From positions 103,341,739-103,405,738 of the forward strand of contig CM076259.1 of NCBI GenBank assembly GCA_038380795.1: a stretch of DNA of 64,000 nucleotides. The letters run 5' to 3'. Source of the DNA: Pyrocephalus nanus. Taxonomy: Eukaryota > Chordata > Aves > Passeriformes > Tyrannidae. Position 1 is the first letter of the stretch. Each line of letters starts with the position of its first letter. Of this stretch, positions 1 to 13,514 are shown in pieces. Position numbers and translations under genes: made by a program. Under the pieces are notes generated by a model. The model did no database searches, was not told the DNA's origin, and saw nothing but the letters and a program-made list of their open reading frames with translations.

Positions 1-3000
1 GGTGGGATACAGTCAAACCATGTTCTTATTCTCCTCGTCTGCAATTTGGAAGATCAGATCTAAAGTTTGACTCACTAGATGGTGCTTAAAATTAGGAAAA
101 TATTAGTGTTTCAATGATGTTGATTTGTTGGGAATAGATAATACATTTTTAATCATGTGCATCATTTAGAGTTTAAATTAGATTTGGACTTCAGGCTTTC
201 AGTATATTTTTTGTTCAAGTCATTGCCCTACTACAGTAGGAAGTCTGCAATGAAAAAGGGTATTCAGAGGTGTGCTGTGGAAAATGTTGGCTTCCATGTT
301 TGCAGTTATTTTTTTTCCTATACAAAGCTGAAAAATAGCCCAAATTGCAATGACATGTTCAATTTAATATTGCAAGTAGGCCATCAGTTAATAAACAATT
401 CAACTACCATTGTAAATTTCCAATTTTTTTAGGAGTAAAAATTGTAAAAGGAGCTGTACAAGTAAAACTAGGCTCATTAGTAACAAGTGGCTTACTGTAA
501 AATATTCATTACAAAAATCCACAGCAGATGATTTCTAAGCTACATTTTGTTCCAAAAGAAATTAGTGGAGTCTGGAGGACAAGAGAATAAATGCTTCAGA
601 TGCTCCGTAATGTACCACATAAACAAATATAGCAAAACTCAGACAAATGATGAATGTAATAGGGATGATGTAGCCTACAGGTTTTCTAGAAACTACCAAT
701 CACAAAGATCATATTGATTTAAGATGTCTTGGAAAGATCTTTGGACTAGAGTCTGTTCTTCATCCTTGAATAATCACTCAGAATAGTATTTGGGTCAGCC
801 CATCTATTTAAAGCAAAGGATGTTTAGCTGAGAAAAGCAGTCCTTAAGAACGAAACAGTAAGAGGGAGGAATTTTCTTGCAGCTAAACACAATGTCTGTT
901 GAGATCAGGTCTGTTTAAAAAGCAAAAGAGAAAGTCAGCAGCTTGGATGAAGTGGGCTTAGGCCATGAAGTTTCCATTTTGGCAGGGGGAGGCTGGAGAT
1001 GTGTGTGGCTTTAAACACTGATCGAGTGGTGTCCAAAGGACACTTTCACTGTGAGCTGAGGGAGAAGGAAATCAGCACGAGGCAGTGCCTCCCCCAGCCC
1101 ATCAGATAAGCCTGCAAACCCTCAGCACACTGTATCCATCCCTGTGCCACCTCAGAAGAGTCTGTGTCTGGGGATAGTGTTGATAACAAGAGCTTTGTCC
1201 GAGTGCAAGTCTCTGTCTGCCATTGGGGAGAAGAGAGGTTTAGTGTAAGCAGGAGTCAAAGCAGGGATCCCAGGCAAAGCTTGCTGCAAGACCACAGCTG
1301 CTAAGCCATGACTGCATGGCAGTTTTCTGTTATTCTGTGGAAAAGAGTAATAAAGGAGGAAAAACCATTGGCACACCTGTTTTGGAGGTGGCCATGTCCC
1401 AGTTGGGTTATTCTAGCACTAACTACAGCGGTAGTTAGTGGTGAGAAAGCATCCTGTGTCAAATTGTGAAAGGCAACATGAAATAACAGACTTTCAATCA
1501 GCCAGTGCCTCATTTGTTTCCTCTTCCTTTTTTTCAGGTTTCCTTTCATTTGCCTCCCATGAAGACAGATGTTACAGCTTCCATTGCCCTCTCAGTGGGT
1601 TAGACATGAGCTTCCCTGGTGAATAAAAAACAAGTTGGGAAAGTTTTTAACTTGAGCTCCCATTTCAGAGCAACTGCAGTGGGATGAGTCAGGCACTGCA
1701 GCTGCAGGATAACAAAGGAGAATGTGTATTTTAATGAGCCCGTTTCAGAGCAGATGTACTAATGGACTTCACAGCACTTCACAGCTGAGGATGGAAGGCT
1801 GCTTCCATCACCTGCTCCTGTGATGGCCAGGTGGCACCAGAGATGCTCTGCATCAATCCCTGGCTTTCCCCTGCTGGGCAGCCTGTGCTGCTGGTGGGGC
1901 AGAGAGGGACCTGCAGCCCCTGCCCAGGAGTGCCTTCAATCTGCATCTGGCTCAGGGATACTCACAGCCACTTGTGGTTGCTGCCTTTGCTCAACAAAGA
2001 CTTAACTGAAGCAGGTCTGCTCATGGGTCACTTCTACATGCATGGAAGCCTCCCTGCTATAAAAGCAAAATTTCTGACCCCCATGCAACACTCCTGCCTC
2101 CCAAAGACTTTGGGGCTGGTTGAACTTGGTTTCCAAACTTTATTTGCTCAGGTATATGCAGTGGCAACAGCTGCAGCTTCAGGCTGTATGATCAGTAATG
2201 GCAGAATGGCTGGGCTTTCCCTTTTGTCTGTGGTTGGATACACCACCCACAGCAGCTCCCAGCTCTGTCCCCTCCACAGGTAACCTAGTCCACTCTGACA
2301 TGTTTTCCGTGGTGATGCATGCTTCCAGTACAAAAACAGTATAACTGAGAAACACACATCACGTTTAAGAAAATTGTAAGGAAGTGGGGACTGGGTCCCC
2401 ATGGTCTTTTAATGCATATACTTGTATCTAGAATGAGGATTCATTTTATAGGGATAGAGAAGTAAGGAACAACTGGTGCTCTGGGACCATAGAGGAGAAA
2501 ATACAAATTTTTCTGTATTGGGATACCATATAGCTGCAGACTGATAAGATCTCTTTGAAATCAAGGTGCTTTTCACATAAACTGGTTAGGATTCAGCTCT
2601 ACCATTGTCTTGGATTCCCTAATTCACATTCAAGCAAATGCTCTCTAATACATAGACTGTTGGTTAGCAAAGTAAAGGTTACAGTCTAATCAGCTGCTGT
2701 TAGTGCTGTTACTCTTCGAGACAAGAACAGCCTCATGTCTACACTCAGCTGATCACTAAAAGTGTTCCCAGAGTCTGTACACTATGTCATCATCATTGTC
2801 ATCATTGTTAGCAGCAGCAGCACGTTACCTAGTAACTAGGACCCAGTCCCACCATGATCTGTAACCCTCAGGCTTACCCTTGGGGCTGAAAGGATTCCAC
2901 CTGCACCTGCTGATCCTTTTTCATTTGCTCACAAGCTCTCAGATTTGAGAGTGGGAGAGCACCCAGGGCCTAGAGCTGAGTGAAGTGCAGCTGGAATGTG

Positions 3001-6000
3001 TTGGCATGTGCTGAGGGATAAAGGAGGGATGACAAACCACCAGGTTTGTAGAGGGGCTTTTTTTTTCTTAATGACTCCTGACTGAATAAAACCATGCTGG
3101 AATGTGTCAAAGACATTGATGGGATGTGTTTTATTTACCATTCTAATCTTCATGAATTACTTCATGAACGGTGTGTGACTAGCGAGCCTCACCAATCATT
3201 TGTCAGGCTGATCTCAGAACCAGACCATATGGCAGAAGGTACTGGTGGCCTTGCTCACCAAATAGGAAGAGACATCTCCCTGCACACCAGATGTAGTCTT
3301 TAAATTCCACTCCTGAAAGAAACTTCTAGGGTAGTTAAAGTAACTGGATGTATATGCCAATTTTTTCTCCAGGCCAGTCTTAGCAGACCATGGCTTCAGT
3401 CATCTCCCCTCGTTCCCTGGTGATCTGGATGAAAACTGGGTATGCATATAAGCTGTGGATAGCAGGGAGCCAAACCTCTTATCCTTAGGGCACTCTCCAA
3501 GAGATAACGTACTCATTTTTATTAATTTTTAGTTTAGAGTTCTTACTCCAGTAACAATACAAATATTGACTTCCCCACAGAAGTGCAAAAGTTTGCCTGC
3601 CCAGAAAAAGTCCTTCACAAACCAGCTTGAAAAATGTAGAGATACCGACTTCTCTGTATTTAGCAAGTTTATTTTGGTCTCATCTGCCTAGGATAAGGAT
3701 TGACATAAGTGACTCTCAAAGGAAGTGACCATGCCCTGAGCACCGACAGTGTGCACCTGGCATGACAGTGCAGCATCACTTTCCTGCTATAATAGCAGAG
3801 TTTTCAGGGGCCCTTTTGATTTTGCCTTAAGAGGAGCAGTAATTGCCCTATGTTAGCTCTTCTGTCACACCAAAGAAATGAAAGTGTAGGCAGGTGAAGA
3901 AAAAAGCAAGCGAAGAGGACAAGACAGACTTGAAATGTGAAACCCTTCGGGAGGTGATGTGAAGTTTGAAATGTCTAAGAGCAAAACACCTTCTCAATAC
4001 TGCAAGACTTAACTATCCATTGGTGTTACAGGTGGCCCATCCCTCGAGGGCACTAGGGCATTTCTCAGCAGAACCATGGGACTTGTCTCACATCAGAAGT
4101 CAGCAGATCTTGGATGCCCCACTCCAGCCTTGCCAAGGTGCCAAGCAATGCAGCTGGGGCAGGCACACACCCTCCTGAGTAACGCAGGTCAGCCAGAAAT
4201 GCCCGTTCAGGAGGACTGGCAGAACTCCTCCTGCAGTAAAGGGGCGGTGGCTTTAGGGGTGAGGGTGGGGAATATGCCTCAGCAGGATGCCATGCTTCTT
4301 CCAGAAAATCCTGAGTCCTCACAAACACAAAACTAGTACAGCTGCATCCTCCTCCTCCACTCAAGGAAGCAGTGCTGATGCCAGGGAACCTCCTCTGATC
4401 CCAGCAGCAATGTCAAAGAGGAGGATGCTAACAAGAGCTGAAGTAAATGAGAGATGTGGTTGCAATGGTGTAAATTTGATATCCTACCTCTGAAAGGGGT
4501 AGGAGATTAAAAATAAATCTTTATGCTTTGAATTCTTTGACATTGCAAGTAATGACATTATTAATATTTTCTGAAGGTCATGCAATGACAGCAATACAGT
4601 AGTTTAGACCAAGTTGACAATCTTGACAGTGTACAACCATCGCTTCCTTACCTTTCAGCCTGTTCTAGTCTTCCTCTTTGCTGAAATATGATCCAACAAG
4701 CAAGTTACTACAAAGAAAATTTCCTTTAATTTACACTGTGAAAATGACAACTCTGATCAGAGAAAACCAGATTTTAAAAGGTAAGTAGGTTTATATTTGT
4801 AGAGCCTCAGATAATCACTCTGCCTATACCTTTAGCTCACAGTAACATATGAATGTGCTGCCTATGGCCCTGGTTAAAAAAAAAAAATTAAAAAAAAAAA
4901 ATTAAAGTCAAAATATTAGCTTCACAAAGTAGACCAAGGCACACTTCCAGCCCATCACTACACAGGGAGACACTGTGCACTGCTAGTATAGCACTTCCAT
5001 TACACCAGCTAAGCCAAAGCTTTTAAAAAGATAGACTGTATTAAGTAAATTCTCACATGCTTCCTGACATCAGCATCCTAGCATCATTTCTGGGGCTGGA
5101 AGATTACACTGCCTGGAAAGAAAATACTCAAGTTCAGGAGATTTAGTGAAGTAGCCATATCCACTCCTGACACACACCAGCTGTATGTGTAAAATAAAAA
5201 GAAGCCCTGTGCAAACAAACTGCACACTCTGATATTTCTGCTACTCCTGACTACGGATAAGAGGCTGTAAGTTGAAATTATAAAAAGTGCATTAAAGCAA
5301 TCACCATACAAATCACCTGTCTGTTTTTCTCCAAGCAGATTTATTTGCCCTTGACAATATAAAATAGCTGTTAGAAGTCTGATAGATCTTCTGCAGGGAG
5401 GTATATTTTGCAATTTTCTTCAAATGAGCTTTGTGATCTAATGAATATTTTTCAGTTCAAAGTTTACAGAGTTATATGGAAATAAAGGCTGGTTTTGATT
5501 CTTTTGAAGCCAAAAGGAATTTTGCCATTAACTCTGGAAGACGCAGAAATGCAAATTTCTTAGCATAGAGAAGCTTGTGGGGGGCTGTCTTACTTTAATT
5601 TTTCAGCCTTATATAACAACTTTCTCACCTAAAAGCAGGGTATATTCAGCTCCCAATGTTCCTGTTGGAATAAAGGTCATTTTAAAGATCAGACCCTTTA
5701 CAACTGAGCCTCTTATCTGCTATAGGGGAGAGTCTGATGAGTTTCTACATACAGCACATTATTTTTAATATGTTAACTCTTGATGTGTATATATTATGTC
5801 AGTGGTCTCCACGGGGTGAGCAGGCTGAGCAAGGATGGGGAAGGGCAGCAAATGTCTCTGCTAGGTTGCTCCCATTCTACAGCTTTCACTGGTGCTTTAA
5901 TGAGCACAGTCTTCAGACACCAGTGTTACATGGCTGCCCACACTGTCACTACTGCTGATTTCACCTGGGTTACTTCAGAAGCAGGATTGTTTCCCACTGC

Positions 6001-7289
6001 CTCACCTTCTGTAAATGTTTAGTAAAATGATAGAAAGGTAGGGTTTGGTGTTGGTTTTTTTCAGCTAGGCAGGTAGGGCGTTCTCCTGATCTTCCTCTTA
6101 TTTTCAGAAGAGAATTAATGGAGTAAATATGCATTTCTACAGTTTCTGAAATTGCAACACATTATCACAACCTCCAGAAAAGAAGTACTGCAGAAAACTT
6201 AAGTTCCTGTAGGCCATTCGTGGTTTTCCATATTTTGAAAAGACAAACAAGAGAATAAATAGGCTTAGCTAAGATATCAGAAGCAAAAGTGTTCAGGGTA
6301 TTTTCAAAGTTAGGAAGAGCAGTTAGAGGCCAGGGTCCCTTTAGGCAGATAAACAATCCTAATGGCCATTGCTCCTCACTGCAATGTCCTTCCTGCTTAC
6401 TAAAATGCAGTGGTTCTGTTATCAAGGTAACACCAAACTGTCCAGCCTGATTCAGGACAGTGCTGTGTACAGTTTAGAAGCACTCAGAAAGTGCTGGAAA
6501 CTGCCCTCCCGCAAGGACACTTTTGTCAATCACTGCAGTCAATAAATCTTTTTGCTTTTAATTGTTTGGGCTTCTCTTAGAAACAAATATTTATCAGCTT
6601 CTGGTTTGCACAGTGTTCTAAAGGTCACAAGTGCTAGCTCCAAGGGGAGCCAAACTATTCAACTTTAAACTATTTAACCTTGGCTTCCTGTGCAAGTCTG
6701 CAGTGCCATAAAAGCAGACATCACTATGGGACTTATGTGTAAGGATGGAGGGGTAAAGTTCTTCTCCACTTGGCCCATTTCAGCATGTTATTTTTAAAAG
6801 CTTATGTGTTCAGTGATGAAAATAGACACCTTCATTCTGCTTATCCTTTTGGAAGGGTTTAATGTGTTGTATACTAACCTCTTTCTTATTTAAAAAGTAT
6901 GGATGGAGTTAAGAGAAAAGGACTGTCCTGTGATTTTTATTAGTGGTAAAAGTTTGTATTAAGAATAAAAGAGGTTCAGGTTTTCCAAAACTACTATAGT
7001 CCTTCAACATCCCCTACAGATGTAGTAACCTGTAGCTCCAGAAAAGCTTTAACTCATCTTAGCTAGTAGTCTCATCTCAACTTTCTAAGACTAATCAGAC
7101 AATAAATGCTTTGTCATGATTTCTTATACCTACCTTTCACTTCATCATGACTGAAAATCCCACTCAGGAGAATTGTTGGGGAAACTATAATCCAATTTTG
7201 TCCCTTGATTCTTTTCATCCTCTTTTCATTTGAATGACATAATTTCTAGTTACACCAACCACCTGCATACTCACATGTTTGAAGATGAG
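1..7289. other. No gene recognised
   Basis: AT-rich non-coding sequence with a GC-richer patch near 1800-2300. Open frames are at most 150 codons, without recognisable domains or splice-site support. Confidence 0.6.
4876..4905. repeat. A-rich low-complexity tract
   Basis: Two A12 runs, each followed by TT, give a 14-bp period. Confidence 0.85.
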
Positions 7290-7355
7290 CTTGTGAAGAT
7301 AATAAAATGTGTGCTGAGCTTGCTTGTGAAGACAGTAAAATGTGTGCTGAGCTAC
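7290..7355. repeat. Tandem duplication of a 33-bp unit
   Basis: CTTGTGAAGATAATAAAATG and CTTGTGAAGACAGTAAAATG begin 33 bp apart, each followed by TGTGCTGAGCT. Most of the unit is conserved, so this looks like a fairly recent local duplication. Confidence 0.8.
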
Positions 7356-7854
7356 ACTTTATGCCTTGTGTAGTGGTTTCGGGTTTGGCTTTTAAACTTT
7401 TAGTCATTTATCTTCTTCCTTTTTTTCCTTGTTTTGATTTTGGTCCATGTTCAAGTGGAGAAGGTGAAGCTCTACATGACTAGGAACTACTAGTTCTCCT
7501 GACTGGGATCCTTTAGCTCTTGCTTGGGTTCAGCAAGAACCAGCTCACTTTCTCTTAAGACTCATTATTTTTGTCATCTGACCCAGAAAAATCACAGGAG
7601 ACCAAGGTCCCCACTTCAGAGCCCCTTTCATGTAGGTCAGTCATGTCTTGGGAAAGACAGGGTTTGCTTTCTCACCTCTGGGATGAAAATTGATAGAGTT
7701 GGCATAATTTTCTGATTTGATTGCTCTAGTCAGTGTTGTATGTTTCCTGAACAGGCATAATGTGTAATATCACAAATATATGCAACATTTATGCAGGCCA
7801 ATAATAACAACAACTATAAACTGGTAAACAGTTTCTGACAGTAAAGATAACAAA

Positions 7855-8040
7855 AGGCTAGGATAGGCTGCCTAGGGAGGTTGCGAGGTTGCCATCATGG
7901 ATGTCATCATCTTTAAAGTGTATTGTAAAGAATATATTCCTTCCAAATCTTCCTGGAATTAGGCTTGGAGGCAAGGAGATGGATTAGATGGTGTTTTGAA
8001 TCTCTCTGAGGGCTGTACTCCAGGATCTTCTGCTCCTAGT
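7855..8040 (+). mobile_element. Possible ancient CR1 relic
   Basis: GGATAGGCTGCCTAGGGAGG resembles the CR1 block before the 3' end. GATGGATTAGATGGTGTT then resembles the CR1 GGTTGGACTAGATGATC block at about the expected distance, followed by a decayed copy of the GGTCC block. The middle is much diverged and no octamer tail is present. Confidence 0.4.
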
Positions 8041-11000
8041 AAGTATTGAATCACAAAGTCTTCTGAACAAAGTCCTCAGGGCTTGGTGATTCACACAAGT
8101 GATTTTCTAAATGGAGGTGTTTTGCTGAAAAACAAAAGCTTTAAATAGGAAAAAGCTTGGGATGCATGATAGTGTGTGATGTTTTGGAGATGCCATAATT
8201 CCTCTGACTGCAAAATTTGCTAAGCATGTCAGTAAGATGAAAATGCACAGGATTAAGGGCATGCAACGTGTCTGCCTTAAAGCACTGCCTCTCTTCACAG
8301 GAAGAGCCATTGGAAGGTCATCGCCCAACATCACTGGTGTTTAAAAAGTTGCTGTCCCAGGGATGTCATCACTTGAACACTTCTGCTGAGATCAATCTAT
8401 AAAGAATGAGGTTTTTTACAACTGACTGGAGTAGTATAGAAATTAACTCTACCACTGCTGATGTCAGAGTTGGTTTTTTTCTTTTTTTTTCCCCTGCCTG
8501 ACATAATGATAAATAAAATAGGCAGCTTTCTATCTCAGATGAAATTAGAAGAGAAGAAATAGTTCTTGTTCTGAATATTAGTAATTTGTGTTTCTGAATG
8601 TCACTTTCCTTTTTTGTTTTTCCTTGAAGAGAAGGAGCAAGATGTATAAAATCTCAATAAGCCAAAAAAATCAATAAACAAGACTCTAACAGCAGGCATA
8701 TTCTTATGTCTGATTCATCCTGTCCCATATCAAGCCAATAGAGGTAAAGGAGAGAGACCTCCCCTTGAGGAGCTGGAAACTGCTCTTGGTAAAAGTTTGC
8801 CAGCTGATGCAACACCAGTGTGACTGCTGGGACACAATTAGCCAAGTTCTGGAGGAATAATGCCTCCACACTGACATACATGTCCATTTCCTGGAATAAC
8901 TGCAAGGCAAAATCACCTCCTCAATGTGCCGGTTCACTTGCTGCTCAAGCGGGACAGAATTATTTCACAGTGGAAAACACAGAAAACAATAAAGAAGCTC
9001 TCAGAGGGATGGTACAGTCACAGATTTGTGGGGAAGGACTAGAAATCCTGAGCACTGAGCTTTTTCCCCATAGATGTGAGGAGCTCCATAAAGGACAGCA
9101 GGGCAGGAAGCCTCGACCAAGTGGGCTGGATGGGGGCACACAGGAGACACCAGGCTAGCAGAGCCTGGGTCCTGCCAGGGGTAAGGGGAGGGAAAGAGAG
9201 ACCCCCAGTCCTCTCCTCCTGCCTCCCTAGGCTGACACCACCCCAGTGGGCTGAGGTTTGAGAGGCTGTGGTCCCACCTGATGTCTTTCTGAATCAAGCT
9301 CCTCCAGAGGTCATGATCTGCTGGGGCTCTTTTCCAGGTGGAGGTTGGTGGTCCGTGAGCTTTACACACGTGCAGATGACTTGGCCACTGGGTTTTGGTC
9401 GGGAACATGGCTGATTTCAGCTGCCTTGCTGTGGCATAGGCAGAGCACGTTCCTCTCCACTCAAGGGCTAGGGAAGAGCCCAGATCTCCCATTTGTATCA
9501 TGACTATATGGATTTGATGCCGAATGAATTTTCTCAATTATGTGGTGCCATCCAGTGTCACTTTCCCAATCTCTGCGAAGCTCTTACCCATCACACTGCC
9601 CCACTTGATTGCTCTCAGTTTGGTTGGTAGCATTTTATTGGAGAAACAGTCAAAGCAGGGAATTAAGAGGTGGCCTCAATTAGAGGTGATAGCGCCTGAG
9701 TCACTGGGATGCCATTCAGGCATGAGAACAGACTGTGAAGGCTTTCAGATCACATGCGCTCATGACATTTAGAAGAGGTGGGTGACCTCATAGGAGATTA
9801 TCTGAGAGACCTAAACTGGCCATAGAAAGTGGCATTGGAGGCCTTCAGTTATCCTCACTAACCTTCAGCAATAAAAACAGAGGATGAGTGCATGGATGTG
9901 CATGCAGGAAGTATGCAAGAAGTGCTAAGAACATTGTGAGAGCCAGATGGCTGGTAAGCCATATCCCAGCTCCAGTGACACATGGCTGTCATGGAAAGAA
10001 GGAGGAGGAGGACACTATGTGTTTCACAGGGCAGAGGGCTTTATTTGATTTTTTTATGTGTGCATTTGCTACCTGTCTGTGCAACAAGACATTTCAGGAT
10101 TTGTGCTCCTTTCCTAGTTTCTGTAGGAAAGCACAAACCTGGATATTCTCCTGATCCTCCTGGTTCTGGGTACAGCCACCAGGCCAGGGCCAGACTTGTC
10201 AGCAACTGTGACAGCAAACAGCAACACAGTGAAGTAGAGCCCTATTTATTCAAACCCCACCACTTCTTCGATCTCTCATCCAGCATCTCCAAATCAACAC
10301 TTCAGCACACACCAGGACTGTTGGTGGGGAGCAAGGAGCAAGATGGTTTTGCTAAGTTCAGTAACAGTAAGGATCCAAAGGACCTTAAGGTTTGTCCTCG
10401 AGTCTTTGGCCTTCTTTAAGCATTTATCTGTCATGGTTCAGTCTATCACAAATCTTTCACCAGCCTGCTCATGTCAGGGCTTGGATTATCAGTCTCCTGT
10501 TAGAAGGGAGATCTGTTATGATCCATAACAACTCTGCAAATGATTAGCTAGGAAAATGTTAGGTGAAGATTAAGAACCACTGTATTAGATGAAGATTACC
10601 CTCAATAGAAACTATAGCAGTACTTGTAAAAAAACATTTACTATGGATGCAGCATCTGTAAGAAAGACAAATCTAATTCCAGTTTCACTAAAAATACAGC
10701 AAAGGGTTAGATCACTTTTCACAGTATGACATCCAGACAGAATCAAATTTAATTAGTTACCAGACAAGATTTACCATCCTCCAGTGCTTATGAAACCCAC
10801 AGTTGGTATCAGGGCCAGAACATTCTCACTTCACTATTGCACTTGCAGTTAGTCACCAGTCTTATGTAGGATGTCTTTGAAAACATTTACCCTTATAGAT
10901 TACTGCAAAGTAACATAGTGGAAGTAAGTATAACATATGAATAGGTGTGCTTATTTTATAAATGGCTTTAGACTGCTTCCAAAGACACAGGAAAACTGGA

Positions 11001-12501
11001 TTTTGCCAGGTTTGTCTAAGTTTATTTGTCTCTAGAAAACATTTTATCTTGAGACTGCAGTACTTTTTGAGGACTGAAGAGCTGGCTTTAGAGGGAGTTT
11101 TCTTTGTAGTTATTCATGCACCAGTAGAACTAGGCAGCTCATATACCAAAAACAGGAATTTTTTTGCCAAGAGTATTATTTATTCTGCAAAAACTCAAAT
11201 TAAATGTGCACACATTAGAAAAACTGAGACTTAGTCATAAGGGCAAAAGAAAACTGTTTCAATATTTTGCCCCTAAAGCTAAATAAAAGATATGACTCTT
11301 TTCCTTGGAAAGCCTTCTGTGGTTCTCTTCTCTCAACATCAATTTCTTATAATAAAAAACAGCCGGAATTTCATTACATTTTCTCATAAATAATTTACTG
11401 ACTGCACAAAACAGGAGATAAATAGAAGGACCTTCTTTATCACCCTTGTGATTGCACTGAGCACAATCCTGGTGAGATGCCACTGAACTGTGTCTCCAGA
11501 CTCTGATTTTGGATATTCAGATCCATGAACACAGTTGCATGCAACTACAAATGTTTTACTCAGACAGTAAGTAAAGCAGTAGAGTAGGGCCTCATTTTTA
11601 CTATTTTTTTTATTTTACTACTTGCTTTTACTACTAGCTTACACCACCAGAGAAAAGGTAGAATTGCCAGTTCAGTTCTATTATTCGAGTTAACGCATAA
11701 ATGCAAGCCTCCAGAGACTATTTGTCTTAGAAATGCAGAAGCAATATAATCTTCTAATTGAAAGTGATTAAACCAGGATAACCAATGGAAATACATTCAA
11801 ACTCACGGAAATTCTTAGGTACCAGTGATTTTATTATACCTTTACCTTTATCTTTACCTCTGAGCTAAATGTGTTTGGATTATTCCTGTGTGGATGATCA
11901 GAAAAATCACTAGATTTTGTTTTTGTTCATTGGCGAACAATTAAAAGCCTCTTCCCAATAGTGTTGGGGTCTTACTATCTCATCAGACTAAACCCTTTGC
12001 TGTGGGCACCACATGACAACTATTTCTGTTTTTCTAACAGAACATGCTGCCATCACATAGTTGATCAGTTTCTCTTGATTAAAGAAATCTCTTTTTGGCA
12101 TTAGGGGAAAAAAAAAAGGGTAGGGAGTTAACAAATTAAACTCTTTCCCCACCTTATATGCACAGTGTTTGGTGACACGAGAACAGTACTGTCCCTTTGA
12201 TTTACTGTCACATCAGCACTATATGGAGACCAGAGGACAGGGGTGATGTGGAAATCCAGCTATTTTGCTTTATTTCACGGGTTTCCCATTAAGCAGGATA
12301 GGGGTTACGGGGTGAAAAGGAGTTTCCCTCTCTGTGGTTCAGTTATGATAACTATTTACTTTGATACAACCATTCCCCTAGTTCCACTGTCTCATTTTTG
12401 AGGTGTTAGCACATACCTGTCAGTGAGTTTGACTCAAACCGACTAAAGTTGCCATGTAACCACATGAGATATAGAGGATTTTAGCATGATCTGATTTTTT
12501 T

Positions 12502-12544
12502 TTTCTGTGCTCATGCTTCACTGTAAGAAGCATGAGCACAGAAA
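12502..12544. repeat. Perfect 18-bp inverted repeat with 7-base loop
   Basis: TTTCTGTGCTCATGCTTC at 12502-12519 is the exact reverse complement of GAAGCATGAGCACAGAAA at 12527-12544, separated by ACTGTAA. Pairing stops at both outer ends. The stem is too short and the loop too small for a standard pre-miRNA. No gene is near. Confidence 0.9.
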
Positions 12545-13466
12545 TCCACAATCCTTCCCTAAATTTGTTCTAAAATCTAACATCTGGGGGATAGAATTTC
12601 CCAGGCCAGGAGTAATAGACTGCAGAGTTGCTTGGGCCATTTTTCAGTGGTTTGTGCATGCCCTACAGTCAGAGCCTTTAACAAGGCTTAAATAAAAAAT
12701 TACATCCCCAGCATATGATGATTCAGACCAGTTGTAAACTGTTTGCTAGCTGAGACACAGAGAGCTTTCATAGTCTCCTTTTTTTCTAGTGCTTAATTGC
12801 TAATTTCTTGTTTTATTAAGGGTTTCTTGTAGTCCTAATATCTAACTCAGGATTCTCACTGATCTCCACTCCCCATTAGCTGTCAGCTTCAAGAGAGTCT
12901 AAAATTATTTTATATTCTGAATTTTCATTTAAAACAAAAATGAAGTTCAGAAAAAATATTGTCTCTGCCTGGTCCCTCCCCACTAATAAGATGTTTCAGT
13001 GGCCCCTGGTGGTACCTCTCCATTTAGGAACAAGTTGAAATACGGCAAAAGAAAGACACTTTTCTGTCAGGGATGGTTTTTTTTCCTTTCACCTACACAT
13101 TCAGATATGCTGACTGGGATGTGGTCCCAGCTCAACTCATCCCCTGGAATTTACATGATGAAGTTTTCTAACTATGAAACGAGGGGGAAAATTAGGCTTT
13201 ACCTTTCAGCTGTTCTCTGAAATGATAATTTTTAAAGTGAGTAAAGAATAATAAAAGCTGAGGCCTTGACTCATCTCACCTTTAACATGCTTTTGGATCA
13301 AGGGATTGTGTGTTTTCTCTTCCATGCTGGCAGGACCAATGCAGTTCAATATCAGTGACTGCTAGTGCAGTGTTGGGGGAATTTGTTAGTTTTTGATTGA
13401 ATAGACATGTTATCTTATTGGTATATAAATGAAAGGTGCTCCTGATGCATTCCATCTCTTTACACT

Positions 13467-13514
13467 TCCATTTCAACCTGTCTTTACAACTCCATTTCAA
13501 CTTGTCTTTCAGGG
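13467..13514. repeat. Tandem duplication of a 24-bp unit
   Basis: TCCATTTCAACCTGTCTTT and TCCATTTCAACTTGTCTTT start 24 bp apart with one mismatch, and the last five bases of the unit differ. Confidence 0.7.

Noticed and set aside
1831..2283. Plus-strand open frame of 150 codons
   Set aside because: Composition is non-protein-like and no family was recognised. No supporting signals.
9001..9537. Minus-strand open frame of 178 codons in a GC-richer patch
   Set aside because: No recognisable domain and no splice or promoter support. Reduced stop frequency in a GC-rich patch explains the length.
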